The position numbers and the translations under genes were made by a program. The notes beneath the pieces are model-generated. The model did not search any database. It was not told the origin of the DNA and saw only the letters and a program-made list of their open reading frames with translations. DNA of 64,000 nucleotides, taken from assembly GCA_937951485.1 (NCBI GenBank), contig CALEDJ010000034.1, forward strand, positions 115,243 through 179,242, in the 5' to 3' direction. Origin of the DNA: an uncultured bacterium (lineage in GTDB: Bacteria; Hydrogenedentota; Hydrogenedentia; Hydrogenedentales; CAILVY01). Positions 44,532 through 53,504 of the stretch are shown one piece after another. Position 1 is the first letter of the stretch. Each line of letters opens with the position of its first letter.

Positions 44532-46058
44532 ATGACCGGCAGCGAACACGGCAATGTACTGACCATCCCGGACTGGTCTGTCCTCATCGGGTATGCTGTG
44601 GCCATCACGATGCTGGGCCTGTACTTCTCCAGGCGTCAGAAGACAAGTGATCACTATTTTACGGCCAGCGGGCGCATTCCGGGGTGGGCGGCGGGTTTGT
44701 CCCTGTTTGCCACGCTGCTCTCCAGTTTCCTGTTCATCGGTTTTCCCGGCCAGACCTACGAGCGGAACTGGGAAGTGCTTATGCAGCAGTTCATTACACC
44801 CCTCGTAGTGCTTTTTGTGGCGGTGTTGATCATTCCCGTGCTCCGCAAACACATCAAGGTCAGCGTGTATGAGTATCTTGAACAGCGTTTTGGATATGGC
44901 GCGCGGGTCTATGGGACGCTTGCCTTTCTCGCCGAGCATTTTTTCAAAATGGGCGTGGTTCTGACGGCCATGTCCCTGGCCATTTACACCATCACGGGCT
45001 GGAATCAGGACACGGTGATTATCTGCCTGGGCGTTCTTACGATCACCTACACCTTTTTCGGCGGGATTGAAGGGGTCATCTGGACCGACGTGGTCCAGGG
45101 CCTGTTGATGCTCGCGGCGAGTTTCTTTGTGATCGTGTTCGTCCTGTTTTTCGCGAGTAACGATGGCGCGGCGGCGATTCTCCGGACCGCCATTGAGGAT
45201 GACAAGTTCAAGTTGATCAACCCGGAGTTTGACATGCGGCAGAAAACGGTCTATGTCATCATCTGGATGGGCATATTTCATTTCCTGCTGCGTTATGTCA
45301 CGGACCAGACCATGGTGCAGCGCTATCTGACCGCGCCGTCCCTGCGCGAAGCGCGCAAAAGCGCCTTTGTCAGCATCGTGGCCTGCATGATCGCCTGGAT
45401 TACCTTTTCCCTCATCGGCACGCTGCTTTACGGTTTCTATAAGTTGAATCCGTCCCGGCTGGGCGCAAGCGTGCAAAAAGCGGATCAAGTTTTCCCCTGG
45501 TTTATTGGACACGAAATTCCCGGCGGATTCACCGGCCTGATTCTCGTCGGCCTGCTCGCGGCAAGCATGTCCACCCTTTCCTCCGAGTTCAACAGTTTCA
45601 GCGCGTGCCTGACCACGGATTTCTACGAGCGACTCGCCGGCAACCTTGACAACCGCCGAAGACTGCTTATGTCGAAGTCCATCGTGCTGGTCACCGGCGC
45701 ATGTGCAATAGCACTGGCGCTGTTGCTCAGCCGCCATTCCGGGGGCATCATGCTGCTGGTGCTCAACGCATGGGCGGGGATCGGCGCCATCCTGGGCGGC
45801 GGCATCCTTGCCGCCTTCTTCCTGGGAATCTTCTGCCCAAAAGCCAATAAACGGGGACTCTATCCGGCGCTGATCGTCGGCTTCGTGCTGACCCTGTGGT
45901 GCTATGCCACGGCGTACGCATGGGTCACGCCGCCACCTCCTCTGAATTTTCTCGTATACAAATGGCATACATGGTGGCTGATCGGTTTCAGCAATGTTCT
46001 GGTCTTTGCACTTGGGTATGGTCTCAGTCGGGCTTTTCCCACAAAAGAACAGGAATAA
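44532..46058 (+). CDS. sodium:solute symporter (SSS family)
   Basis: The 508-residue inner-membrane transporter has about 13 hydrophobic segments and starts after GGAGGAAGA. SSS-family features include ASGRIPGWAAGLSLFATLLS near the N-terminus, IEGVIWTDVVQGLLML, VTDQTMVQRYLTAPSLREAR and LILVGLLAASMSTLSSEFNS, with the conserved sodium-site serines. Members take up sugars, sialic acid, proline or other solutes with Na+. It lies 68 bases after the aldolase gene and 77 before a Gfo/Idh/MocA gene, so the three probably form a catabolic operon. Confidence 0.94.
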   Translation: MTGSEHGNVLTIPDWSVLIGYAVAITMLGLYFSRRQKTSDHYFTASGRIPGWAAGLSLFATLLSSFLFIGFPGQTYERNWEVLMQQFITPLVVLFVAVLIIPVLRKHIKVSVYEYLEQRFGYGARVYGTLAFLAEHFFKMGVVLTAMSLAIYTITGWNQDTVIICLGVLTITYTFFGGIEGVIWTDVVQGLLMLAASFFVIVFVLFFASNDGAAAILRTAIEDDKFKLINPEFDMRQKTVYVIIWMGIFHFLLRYVTDQTMVQRYLTAPSLREARKSAFVSIVACMIAWITFSLIGTLLYGFYKLNPSRLGASVQKADQVFPWFIGHEIPGGFTGLILVGLLAASMSTLSSEFNSFSACLTTDFYERLAGNLDNRRRLLMSKSIVLVTGACAIALALLLSRHSGGIMLLVLNAWAGIGAILGGGILAAFFLGIFCPKANKRGLYPALIVGFVLTLWCYATAYAWVTPPPPLNFLVYKWHTWWLIGFSNVLVFALGYGLSRAFPTKEQE

Positions 46059-46135
46059 TATGTGCCGCCCAGATTGACCGGGGTTGTCCATCTTGTGCAG
46101 CATGGCGCAGTGGATAGAAAAAGGGAGACGGGGTT

Positions 46136-47416
46136 ATGTTCAGCACAAGCCGTCGTGATTTCCTGGGTGTTTCAGGCATGGGACTGATTGCGGGGCTGGC
46201 CGGCGCAAAGGGATGGGCGGCTGCGCCGCCCAGCGAGCGCGTGCGCCACGCGGTCATCGGAACGGGTGGTCAAGGAAAACGCCACGCCCAAGTGTTCTCC
46301 GGCTTTGAGGATTGCCAGGTCGTTGCGTTGTGCGATGTGGACCCGGAACGCAGAAACAGCATTGCACAGCGCCTGGAAAGAAGGAGCCGGGTCGCGGTGC
46401 ACGAGGACTACCGCCGCATTCTCGACGACCCGGATGTTGACTGTGTCAGCATCGCAACGCCTGATCACTGGCATGCGCCCATCGCTCTGGCGGCCCTTCA
46501 AGCCGGAAAGCATGTGTATGTGGAAAAGCCGTGCGCGCACAACATTCATGAGGCGATGCTTCTTGCAAAGGCATCGGCGGCCTCCGGCAAATGCATACAG
46601 CACGGCACGCAGGGTCGCAGCGGCGCGGCGCTCCAGGCGGCGGTGATCTTTTTACGCGAAGGCGGTCTGGGAAAAGTACGCATGGCGAAGGCCATCAATC
46701 ATCAGCACAGGAAACCGATCGGGCGCGCGCCGGTAAGCGAACCGCCGGAAGGTGTCAATTATGACCTGTGGCTGGGTCCCGCCCCGGAGCATCCCTTCAC
46801 CCGGAACCGCTGGCACTATAACTGGCACTGGTTCTGGGACTACGGTTGCGGCGACATCGGCAATGACGGCATCCACCAGATCGATCAGGCGCGCTGGGGG
46901 CTGGGCGTGGGCCTGCCCAAATCGGTCGTCGCGCTGGGCGGCCAGTTGTATTACGATGACGACCACGAAACGCCGGACACGCAAACCGTGCTCTATGAAT
47001 ACGACGATTGTCACCTCATGTACGAGATGCGGCTGTGGACAGACTACCCCCTTGAAGGCCTTGACAACGGCGTGATCTTCTATGGAGACAAAGGCGTCTT
47101 GGAATTTGGCCGGAACGGCTGCGTTGCCAAGTTCATCGGTGGCGAAGAGAAACACTTTGGACCGTATGCGGACATAGGAGATCACGTGCGGAATTTTCTC
47201 GATTGCGTGAAGTCCGGCGCGCCCTCAGACCTGTATGCCCCGATAGACGAGGGGACCGTGTCAACAATCCTGTGCCACCTCGGCAATATCGCAACACGGG
47301 TGGGCCGCACACTGACCATTGATCCTGAAACGGGGCAATGCCTCGGCGATAAAGAGGCGACAGCGTTGTATTCCCGAACCTATCGGAAAGGATATGAACT
47401 CCCGGCTGTACTCTGA
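46136..47416 (+). CDS. Gfo/Idh/MocA-family oxidoreductase, Tat-exported
   Basis: The 426-residue protein has a Tat signal (SRRDFLGVSGMGLIAGLAG, ending near WAAAPP). The dinucleotide fold begins VRHAVIGTGGQGKRHAQVF, and the catalytic region is YVEKPCAHNIHEA. The C-terminal part has SEPPEGVNYDLWLGPAP and the conserved WHYNWHWFWDYGCGDIGNDG (split from its flanks), a pattern found in the secreted Planctomycetes-type subgroup. It should act on a sugar, inositol or related polyol in the periplasm. It is the third gene of the aldolase-symporter cluster. Confidence 0.93.
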   Translation: MFSTSRRDFLGVSGMGLIAGLAGAKGWAAAPPSERVRHAVIGTGGQGKRHAQVFSGFEDCQVVALCDVDPERRNSIAQRLERRSRVAVHEDYRRILDDPDVDCVSIATPDHWHAPIALAALQAGKHVYVEKPCAHNIHEAMLLAKASAASGKCIQHGTQGRSGAALQAAVIFLREGGLGKVRMAKAINHQHRKPIGRAPVSEPPEGVNYDLWLGPAPEHPFTRNRWHYNWHWFWDYGCGDIGNDGIHQIDQARWGLGVGLPKSVVALGGQLYYDDDHETPDTQTVLYEYDDCHLMYEMRLWTDYPLEGLDNGVIFYGDKGVLEFGRNGCVAKFIGGEEKHFGPYADIGDHVRNFLDCVKSGAPSDLYAPIDEGTVSTILCHLGNIATRVGRTLTIDPETGQCLGDKEATALYSRTYRKGYELPAVL

Positions 47417-47489
47417 TGCAAGGCGACTTTTCCTGTCCAACAGACGTGTGGAAGGACTGGCAATACGGTAGCACTCTGAAACAAGCGCT

Positions 47490-47605
47490 TAACGATGGGA
47501 GCCGTCATTGCGTGCGAAGCGGCGCACAGCGCCGACGAGCATAGCAATCTGAGGCGCACGGCATAGCCGGATTGCCGCGCTACGCTACGCTTCGCTGCCA
47601 AGCAT
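47490..47605. repeat. family 3 dispersed element (partial)
   Basis: Contains CGTCATTGCGTGCGAAGCG, CAATCTGAGGCGCACGGCATA (shared with copies at 36290 and 38122) and the inverse CTACGCTTCGCTGCCAAG, but both termini are worn. It fills the gap between the oxidoreductase and the PmoA-like gene. Confidence 0.6.
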
Positions 47606-47623
47606 GTTACGAAGGATTGCAGA

Positions 47624-48604
47624 ATGTCATTAATCTTGATCATTGCGCTAACGTCCCAAGGCCTGTATGCTGCTGTTCCCGAACCGCAATTCACGGTGGA
47701 TTTCAATGTAGGCGGGGGCCGCGTGGAAATTCTGGCGGGTGGCGAACATTTCGCTACGTATGTCTATGCCGACCCGGAAATTCCAAGACCGTATTTTTGC
47801 CGGGTGGCTGCGCCGGGCGGCATCCAGGTTACTCGCAATCATCCACCGCACCCGATTGAAGATGCCAAAAACGATGATCATGCGACATTTCATCCTGGCT
47901 TATGGCTGGCTTTTGGAGACTTGGGCGGCGCGGATTTCTGGCGCAACAAAGCGCGCGTGCGCCATGTGCACTTTGAAGATTCGCCGCAATCCGGTGATGT
48001 CGGGACCTTCACTGTAAAGAACGTCTATGAAACGCCGGAGTCCCCGCCACGAATTATATGCACAGAAACGTGCCGATACATGGTGCTCATCACGCCAACA
48101 GCGCGGTGGATCATTGCCGAATCGCAGTTGCAGGCCGTGGCGTCGGAGGTGGCCTTTGGCGACCAGGAGGAAATGGGCTTCGGGGTGCGCATGGCCACGC
48201 CGCTGACCGTGAAACACGGCAACGGCACCATCATCAACGATCTTGGCGGCCAAAATGAACCGGGTACGTGGGGAAAACAGGCGGATTGGTGCGCGTATTC
48301 CGGAGTGATGGATGGGCGTCGCATCGGCATACTACTGGCCGCCAACCCCGGTAACTTCCGCCGATCCTGGTTTCACAATCGCGATTACGGGCTTATGGTC
48401 GCCAACCCTTTTGGCAAAAAATCCATGACTGCGCCGCGTGACAGAACAGTACTGCCCGATTCCACGCCATTGCCGTTGGGTAACGTGTTTTCGTTGGGTT
48501 TTGGGGTGTGCGTGTTTGCGGAAGAGGGGGAACAACATCCCGACTACGGGGCGCTGTATGATCGCTACATCAACTTGCTCATTGACCCGAATCCGAAACA
48601 ATGA
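47624..48604 (+). CDS. PmoA-family (DUF6807) secreted protein
   Basis: The 326-residue protein has a short hydrophobic start (residues 1-16, LILIIALTSQGLYA) and a ribosome binding site AAGGA. The PmoA/DUF6807 pattern is clear: YADPEIPRPYFCRVAAPGG, VTRNHPPH, DHATFHPGLWLAFGDLGGAD and FWRNKARVRH in the first half, and WCAYSGVMDGRRIGILLAAN in the second. Such proteins occur in polysaccharide-utilisation settings in Planctomycetes and Bacteroidetes; the activity is not established. Despite the name it is not the particulate methane monooxygenase subunit. The short signal may mean the 5' end was altered by the repeat just upstream. Confidence 0.88.
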   Translation: MSLILIIALTSQGLYAAVPEPQFTVDFNVGGGRVEILAGGEHFATYVYADPEIPRPYFCRVAAPGGIQVTRNHPPHPIEDAKNDDHATFHPGLWLAFGDLGGADFWRNKARVRHVHFEDSPQSGDVGTFTVKNVYETPESPPRIICTETCRYMVLITPTARWIIAESQLQAVASEVAFGDQEEMGFGVRMATPLTVKHGNGTIINDLGGQNEPGTWGKQADWCAYSGVMDGRRIGILLAANPGNFRRSWFHNRDYGLMVANPFGKKSMTAPRDRTVLPDSTPLPLGNVFSLGFGVCVFAEEGEQHPDYGALYDRYINLLIDPNPKQ

Positions 48605-48611
48605 AGCACAT

Positions 48612-48810
48612 GACGTTTCAGCCAACTGAAGCGATCACAGAACACAACTTCCTCATTGCGGGCGTAACGAAGCGTAGCGCGGCAATCTGGATACACAGTG
48701 CGCCTCCAGTGCTTCGCTCAGCGGCGCTGTGCGCCGCGCCGCCCGCGATGACGAAAAGAAAACTGTGCGTGTTGTTGATTCCAAAGATTTCGCCAGTCGG
48801 CTAAAATGTT
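48612..48810. repeat. 199-bp inverted-repeat element, family 3
   Basis: Right end CAGTCGGCTAAAATGTT (48794-48810) is identical to that of the element at 38122-38320. The left end ACGTTTCAGCCAACTG (48613-48628) is its inverse with a few mismatches. The length is again 199 bases, and the interior holds the CATTGCGGGCGTAACGAAGCG core and its inverse. Confidence 0.83.
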
Positions 48811-48826
48811 ACTGGAGCACAAGTTT

Positions 48827-49687
48827 ATGAACATTGGCATCATTGGACTTGGATTGGTAGGCAATGCGATCGCCCGCAGATTGCTCGCAGCGGGACACGT
48901 AATCCTTGGCTACGATATCGCCGCATCGGCGCGTGACAACGCGGCGACTGTCGGCGTGCGCGTGCAGCCGGATGCCGCCTTGGTCGCCGCCTCGGCGGGA
49001 ATCCTGTTTCTTTGCATGATGGACTCAAATGATCGGCGCGCGTTGCTGTGGGGCGAAACGCGATTGGCGGAAACACTGTCTCAGGGGGCGGTGCTGTTGG
49101 ATGTATCCACGGCGCGCCCCGAAGACATTGTCGCCGACAGTGTGCGGCTTGCCGCGCAGGGGGTGCGGCTGGTGGACGTATGTTTGTCCGGTTCCAGCGA
49201 GGTAATCGCCCGAGGAGAAGCCCTGGCCCTGGTCGGTGATCGGGAGGAAAACGCCGCTTATCGCGAACTGCTGAATCTTTTTACAAAGCGCCAGTATTTC
49301 TTCGGCGCGCCGGGCGCGGGCAACCGCATGAAACTTATCGTCAACATGGTGTTTGGCCTTAACCGGCTTGTGCTGGCCGAGGCATTCGGGCTGGCCGCCA
49401 AGGCGGACTTTGACCTGAACACCGTCCTCGACGTGCTCAAGTCCGGAGAAACCTATTCCGCGTGCATGGACACCAAAGGCCCGAAAATGATCGCCGGCGC
49501 TTACGAGCCGCCGGTGGCGCGGCTGTCGCAACATTTCAAAGATGTTGAACTGATTCTTGAATTGGCGCAATCGCTGGGCGCGCGCGTCCCTGTGTCGGAG
49601 GTGCATGCGCGGCTGCTCCGCGAACTGGTGGATGCCGGCGCCGGCAACCTTGACAACGCGGCCATATTCAAGGCGTACCTGTCATAA
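48827..49687 (+). CDS. 3-hydroxyisobutyrate dehydrogenase-like NAD(P)-dependent oxidoreductase
   Basis: The protein is 286 residues from the ATG at 48827. The Rossmann motif is IGIIGLGLVGNAIARRLL at the N-terminus. The substrate motif is LVDVCLSGSSEVIARGEAL, where family members usually have DAPVSGG. The catalytic lysine lies in AGNRMKLIVNMVFGLNRLVL. The family covers 3-hydroxyisobutyrate, tartronate semialdehyde and related beta-hydroxyacid dehydrogenases. Its neighbours suggest a role in sugar-acid breakdown. The start is just after the family 3 element, so that element may hold or displace its promoter. Confidence 0.92.
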   Translation: MNIGIIGLGLVGNAIARRLLAAGHVILGYDIAASARDNAATVGVRVQPDAALVAASAGILFLCMMDSNDRRALLWGETRLAETLSQGAVLLDVSTARPEDIVADSVRLAAQGVRLVDVCLSGSSEVIARGEALALVGDREENAAYRELLNLFTKRQYFFGAPGAGNRMKLIVNMVFGLNRLVLAEAFGLAAKADFDLNTVLDVLKSGETYSACMDTKGPKMIAGAYEPPVARLSQHFKDVELILELAQSLGARVPVSEVHARLLRELVDAGAGNLDNAAIFKAYLS

Positions 49688-49702
49688 AACGGAGATGTCC
49701 GA

Positions 49703-50278
49703 ATGGAAAAAGTGCTGCTGGTAATCGGCGATGGTGCGGAGGTGATTGACACGATGGTCCCCTACTATCGTCTTGGAGAAGACTTCCAAGTGGTCGTTGC
49801 CGCGCCGGAGAAACGAAGATACCACCTGGTTCAGCATGAACATGCCCCGGACTGGGACATCACAGTCGAAATGCCCGGCTACACCTTCCATTCGGATATC
49901 GCCTTTCGTGACGTCAACCCCGATGAATATATCGGGCTTGTCCTGCCGGGCGGACGCGCGCCGGAATTCCTGCGATACGACCCTGATCTCATTCGGATAG
50001 TGAAGCGCTTTTTCGAGATGCAGAAGCCAGTGGCTTCAATTTGCCACGGTGTGGAGATATTGGCGGCAGCGGATATTATTCGCGGCCGCGAGGTGACCAC
50101 CATTCCCCGGTGCAGGTTTGACGTCGAGGTCGTGGGCGCCAAATACCTCGACCAGCCACTGGTAATTTCCGGCAATCTTTTCTGCTGCCGGTTCAAGCGT
50201 GAATGCTCCGCATGGATGAAGGCTTTTGTAGAAGCGCTGCACCAGGGCGCCAAGGAATCGTCCCGGGCGAATTCATAA
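49703..50278 (+). CDS. DJ-1/PfpI-family protein
   Basis: The 191-residue cytosolic protein starts 15 bases after the dehydrogenase gene, with CGGAGA as site. The nucleophile elbow is ASICHGVEIL, with C114 and H115, and the loop VLPGGRAPEFL precedes it at about 80-90. Family members are proteases (PfpI), glyoxalases, deglycases or chaperones; the fold and active cysteine are clear but the reaction is not. It is probably cotranscribed with the dehydrogenase upstream and perhaps with the diheme protein downstream (51-base gap). Confidence 0.92.
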   Translation: MEKVLLVIGDGAEVIDTMVPYYRLGEDFQVVVAAPEKRRYHLVQHEHAPDWDITVEMPGYTFHSDIAFRDVNPDEYIGLVLPGGRAPEFLRYDPDLIRIVKRFFEMQKPVASICHGVEILAAADIIRGREVTTIPRCRFDVEVVGAKYLDQPLVISGNLFCCRFKRECSAWMKAFVEALHQGAKESSRANS

Positions 50279-50329
50279 TTGCGGTGGATTTCCTGTACAG
50301 TAACGCACATCTTCACAGGAGTTGACGGA

Positions 50330-53300
50330 TTGTTCGGTTTATCGTGCCTGATAATCGCGCTCAGTTGCGGTTCAATGGCGGAGCCGGGACAGAACAACGC
50401 CGCTGCGGAAGCGAAGCAGGCGTTGCGGCTTCCCGTCGCCCAGGAGTTTTCTGAAAAACTGGCGCGCATGCCCCATACTGAGACAGCGCAACGGGTTTGT
50501 GTCATCAGATTTCCTGCGCAGCAGGCGCGCTATGTCCGCCTGATGATCCATCAGACCAGCGGCAACACCGAGCCATGTCTGGATGAACTGGAAGTGTACA
50601 ACCCGGATGGCGCGGAGAATCTCGCCCTCGCCCTGCGCGGCGCGACCGCGAACGCCTCTTCGGTAATCGCCGGGTATCCGATCCACGCAGTGCCGCACCT
50701 CAACGACGGCTTGTACGGCAACAACCACAGTTGGATTGCGGCGACATCGGGCAAGGCTTGGGCGCAGATAGAATTGCCCATGGCGGCCACTGTGGACAGG
50801 GTAATCATTTCACGCGATCGCAAAGGCGAATTCCGCGACCGCATCCCGACCAATGTCGAGGTGTTGTTGTCTCTGGACGGGAACGACTGGATATCGGCGG
50901 CCACTGTGGAGCGGACGATAGATACGTTGCGACCCAAGCGGCGCAATCCACTGAGCCAGTATGACCTGATTCCTTACCTGCCGATTGCCCGGTTGACTGA
51001 ACAGAACTGGCAGGGTGTTGTACAGTATGCCTTCCTGCGCGAACGTGAGACGTGGCGGCAAATTCCCACGGATGATCACCTCTCGCCGCTGGTCACGGAG
51101 CGTCCCGCATATCCGGGCGGCCCGCCATATTGGGGACGTATCGCGCGTCTGTCGCCGCTGGACAGGGTCTTCACGCTGTTTGAGGAGATGATAGACCGGC
51201 TTGGCCGGCAAGGTCTGGACGTCAGCGGGGAAAGACAAGAGTTGGCGCGATTTCGGCAGCAGGCCGCCACAGCCGCCGACAAAAACGCCGATGATGCCCT
51301 TTATCTCGCAGCCCGATGGGCGAAGCGGCGACTCTTCTTCCGTGATCCCGCACTGACCCCGCTGGAACGGGTTCTGTTCTCCAAGCGGCACCCCTTCCTT
51401 GAATCGCACAATTACAGCGAGCATCTGGACGGCTATCTCGATCCGGGCGGCGGACTCTATGTGCTCCACATCCCCCGTGACGCGCAGGGACGCCTGCTTC
51501 CTGAACAGGCCGAAATTGAAGAGATTTTCGATGGCAGCGCGGGCATCGTGCGCGACCCCGTGATTGATTACGAAGCGCGGACCGTTTATTTCGCCTATCG
51601 TCCGGAGATTCCGCTGGTCGCGGGATGGGATTCCTACTGGCATCTTCACGCCTTGTCGCTCGACACCGGCGAATGCAAGCGGATCACCGACGGCCCCTTT
51701 CACGACTTCGACGCCGTCGTGTTGCCCGACGGCGGCCTGGCCTTTCATACCACGCGCTGTGCCATTCGATTCCTCTGCTGGCGGCCGCAGGCCTATGTGC
51801 TTTACCGGATGGAACGCGACGGATCGCGCATGCAGCGGCTCTCCTACGCCAACCTCAGCGAGTGGAAGCCGTCGGTGATGAGTGACGGACGCATCCTCTG
51901 GACGCGGTCGGAGTATCAGGATAAGGGGGCGGACTTCGGCCACACGCTCTGGGCCATCCATCCCGACGGCACGCACCCCGAATTGGTCTTCGGCAACAAC
52001 ACGCCGAATTGCTACAGCCAGGCGCACGAGGTGCCGGGCACGAACGAGATTGTCTGCACACTGATGTCGCACGGAGACCACCAAGGGCCGATCGCGCTGA
52101 TTGATCGGAGCAAGGGACCGTTTGATACCAACGCGATCACCAGCATCACACCGGATACGCGCCCGCACTACCAGATGAGCCGGTCGCACTTTGACACATT
52201 CCGCGATCCCCACCCCGTTTCGCGCGACCATTTCCTGGTCAGCCATAATCCCGACAACCACCACAATTGGGGCATCTACGTCATAGACCGCTACGGCAAC
52301 CGCGAATTGCTCTATGTTGACCCGGAAATCAGCAGCAAACGTCCAACGCCGCTGCGCGCGCGGCCGCGCCCGCCTGTGCTGGCGAGCACATTGGACCCGG
52401 CGCTCGCGGAAGAGGGACTGGGCCATTTCACCGTGCAGGATGTCTACGTCGGTCTGGGACCGGACGTCGCTCGCGGACGGGTCAAATACCTGCGCGTTGT
52501 CGAGGAAGTCCCTTCCAATCTGGAGAAACTCGCCTGCGGGGAGTATCGCAATGATCACCCGCCGTTTCAGGATTTCTATGCGTCGCCCATTCACCTCGTG
52601 ACGGGCCCTCCCCAGAGTTATCTCACCCGCACCGACAACGCACCGCAGATGCTCCTGGCGACCCATTACAAATGGAGCGATCTCGTAACGGAAATATCCG
52701 ATGGGCTTTATCGCGTGACCGAGGCGGCAGGCTGGCCGAGTTACGTTGCGAAGATGTCCCACGGCATCGCGCCCGTGGCGGAAGACGGTTCGGCGAGTTT
52801 CCTCGCGCCCGCGGGAAAACAACTTTACTTCCAGGCGCTCGACGCCGAATTCAATGAGATTCAGCGGATGCGAAGCGTGGTTCACTTACAGCCCGGCGAA
52901 CGCCGCAGTTGCATCGGATGCCACGAGCACCGCAAGACCGCACCGCCCGATGCCGGGCCGCCGCTGGCCATGCGACGACCACCCGATCGCCTCGAACCGC
53001 CGCCCTGGGGCGCCGTCCCATTCGCCTACGAAGCAGTGGTTCAGCCCGTCCTGGATCGCCGTTGCGTCAATTGCCATGACGGCAGCCCCAAGGGTGCACG
53101 GCCTGACCTGCGGGGGATTCTTGACAGGGAGCGCATCCCCGCGTCCTATCGTTCGCTGATTACCGGCGGCTGGGTCCACTACTTCGATTTCACCTACGGC
53201 ATGCGCCACTTCAAGGCCGAACCCCTCTCCTTCGGGACGCTCCAGAGCCGCCTATGGAAAATCCTTGGCGACCCGAATCACAAAGACGTTGCGCTCACTG

Positions 53301-53398
53301 AGCATGAGATGCGTGCGGTGAAAACGTGGATTGACCTGAACTGCCCCCTGTGGCCCGACTACACCTACCGGCCAGACCGCCCCGCTTCGGCGAAATGA
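50330..53398 (+). CDS. secreted diheme hydrazine-synthase-alpha-like protein with N-terminal discoidin domain
   Basis: The TTG at 50330 has AGGAG eight bases upstream and gives a signal peptide starting FGLSCLIIALSCGSMA; a start at TTG 50279 has no site. The protein is 1022 residues. A discoidin (F5/8 type C) domain lies at about 60-195 (RYVRLMIHQTSGNTEPCLDE; DRVIISRDRKGEFRDRIPTN). The PD40-type propeller follows at about 370-700, and the haem-binding middle domain has CIGCH at about 861 and CVNCH at about 912, a 51-residue spacing. There is no SUMF1 domain. It is probably periplasmic or surface-exposed and binds two c-type haems. The substrate is unknown. Confidence 0.85.
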   Translation: MFGLSCLIIALSCGSMAEPGQNNAAAEAKQALRLPVAQEFSEKLARMPHTETAQRVCVIRFPAQQARYVRLMIHQTSGNTEPCLDELEVYNPDGAENLALALRGATANASSVIAGYPIHAVPHLNDGLYGNNHSWIAATSGKAWAQIELPMAATVDRVIISRDRKGEFRDRIPTNVEVLLSLDGNDWISAATVERTIDTLRPKRRNPLSQYDLIPYLPIARLTEQNWQGVVQYAFLRERETWRQIPTDDHLSPLVTERPAYPGGPPYWGRIARLSPLDRVFTLFEEMIDRLGRQGLDVSGERQELARFRQQAATAADKNADDALYLAARWAKRRLFFRDPALTPLERVLFSKRHPFLESHNYSEHLDGYLDPGGGLYVLHIPRDAQGRLLPEQAEIEEIFDGSAGIVRDPVIDYEARTVYFAYRPEIPLVAGWDSYWHLHALSLDTGECKRITDGPFHDFDAVVLPDGGLAFHTTRCAIRFLCWRPQAYVLYRMERDGSRMQRLSYANLSEWKPSVMSDGRILWTRSEYQDKGADFGHTLWAIHPDGTHPELVFGNNTPNCYSQAHEVPGTNEIVCTLMSHGDHQGPIALIDRSKGPFDTNAITSITPDTRPHYQMSRSHFDTFRDPHPVSRDHFLVSHNPDNHHNWGIYVIDRYGNRELLYVDPEISSKRPTPLRARPRPPVLASTLDPALAEEGLGHFTVQDVYVGLGPDVARGRVKYLRVVEEVPSNLEKLACGEYRNDHPPFQDFYASPIHLVTGPPQSYLTRTDNAPQMLLATHYKWSDLVTEISDGLYRVTEAAGWPSYVAKMSHGIAPVAEDGSASFLAPAGKQLYFQALDAEFNEIQRMRSVVHLQPGERRSCIGCHEHRKTAPPDAGPPLAMRRPPDRLEPPPWGAVPFAYEAVVQPVLDRRCVNCHDGSPKGARPDLRGILDRERIPASYRSLITGGWVHYFDFTYGMRHFKAEPLSFGTLQSRLWKILGDPNHKDVALTEHEMRAVKTWIDLNCPLWPDYTYRPDRPASAK

Positions 53399-53504
53399 CA
53401 GCAGGCCGCAGAAAATCACGGCGTACATGCCCCACGATGCGAAAAGCGTTTTCCCCTGGCCATATGATCCAATGAATATTGGCGTTTGTAATGGGGGGTG
53501 TCTG

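Noticed and set aside
50810..52885. 691-codon reverse frame opposite the discoidin-diheme protein
   Set aside because: GC-rich antisense frame; the forward protein has the CxxCH motifs and clear paralogues.
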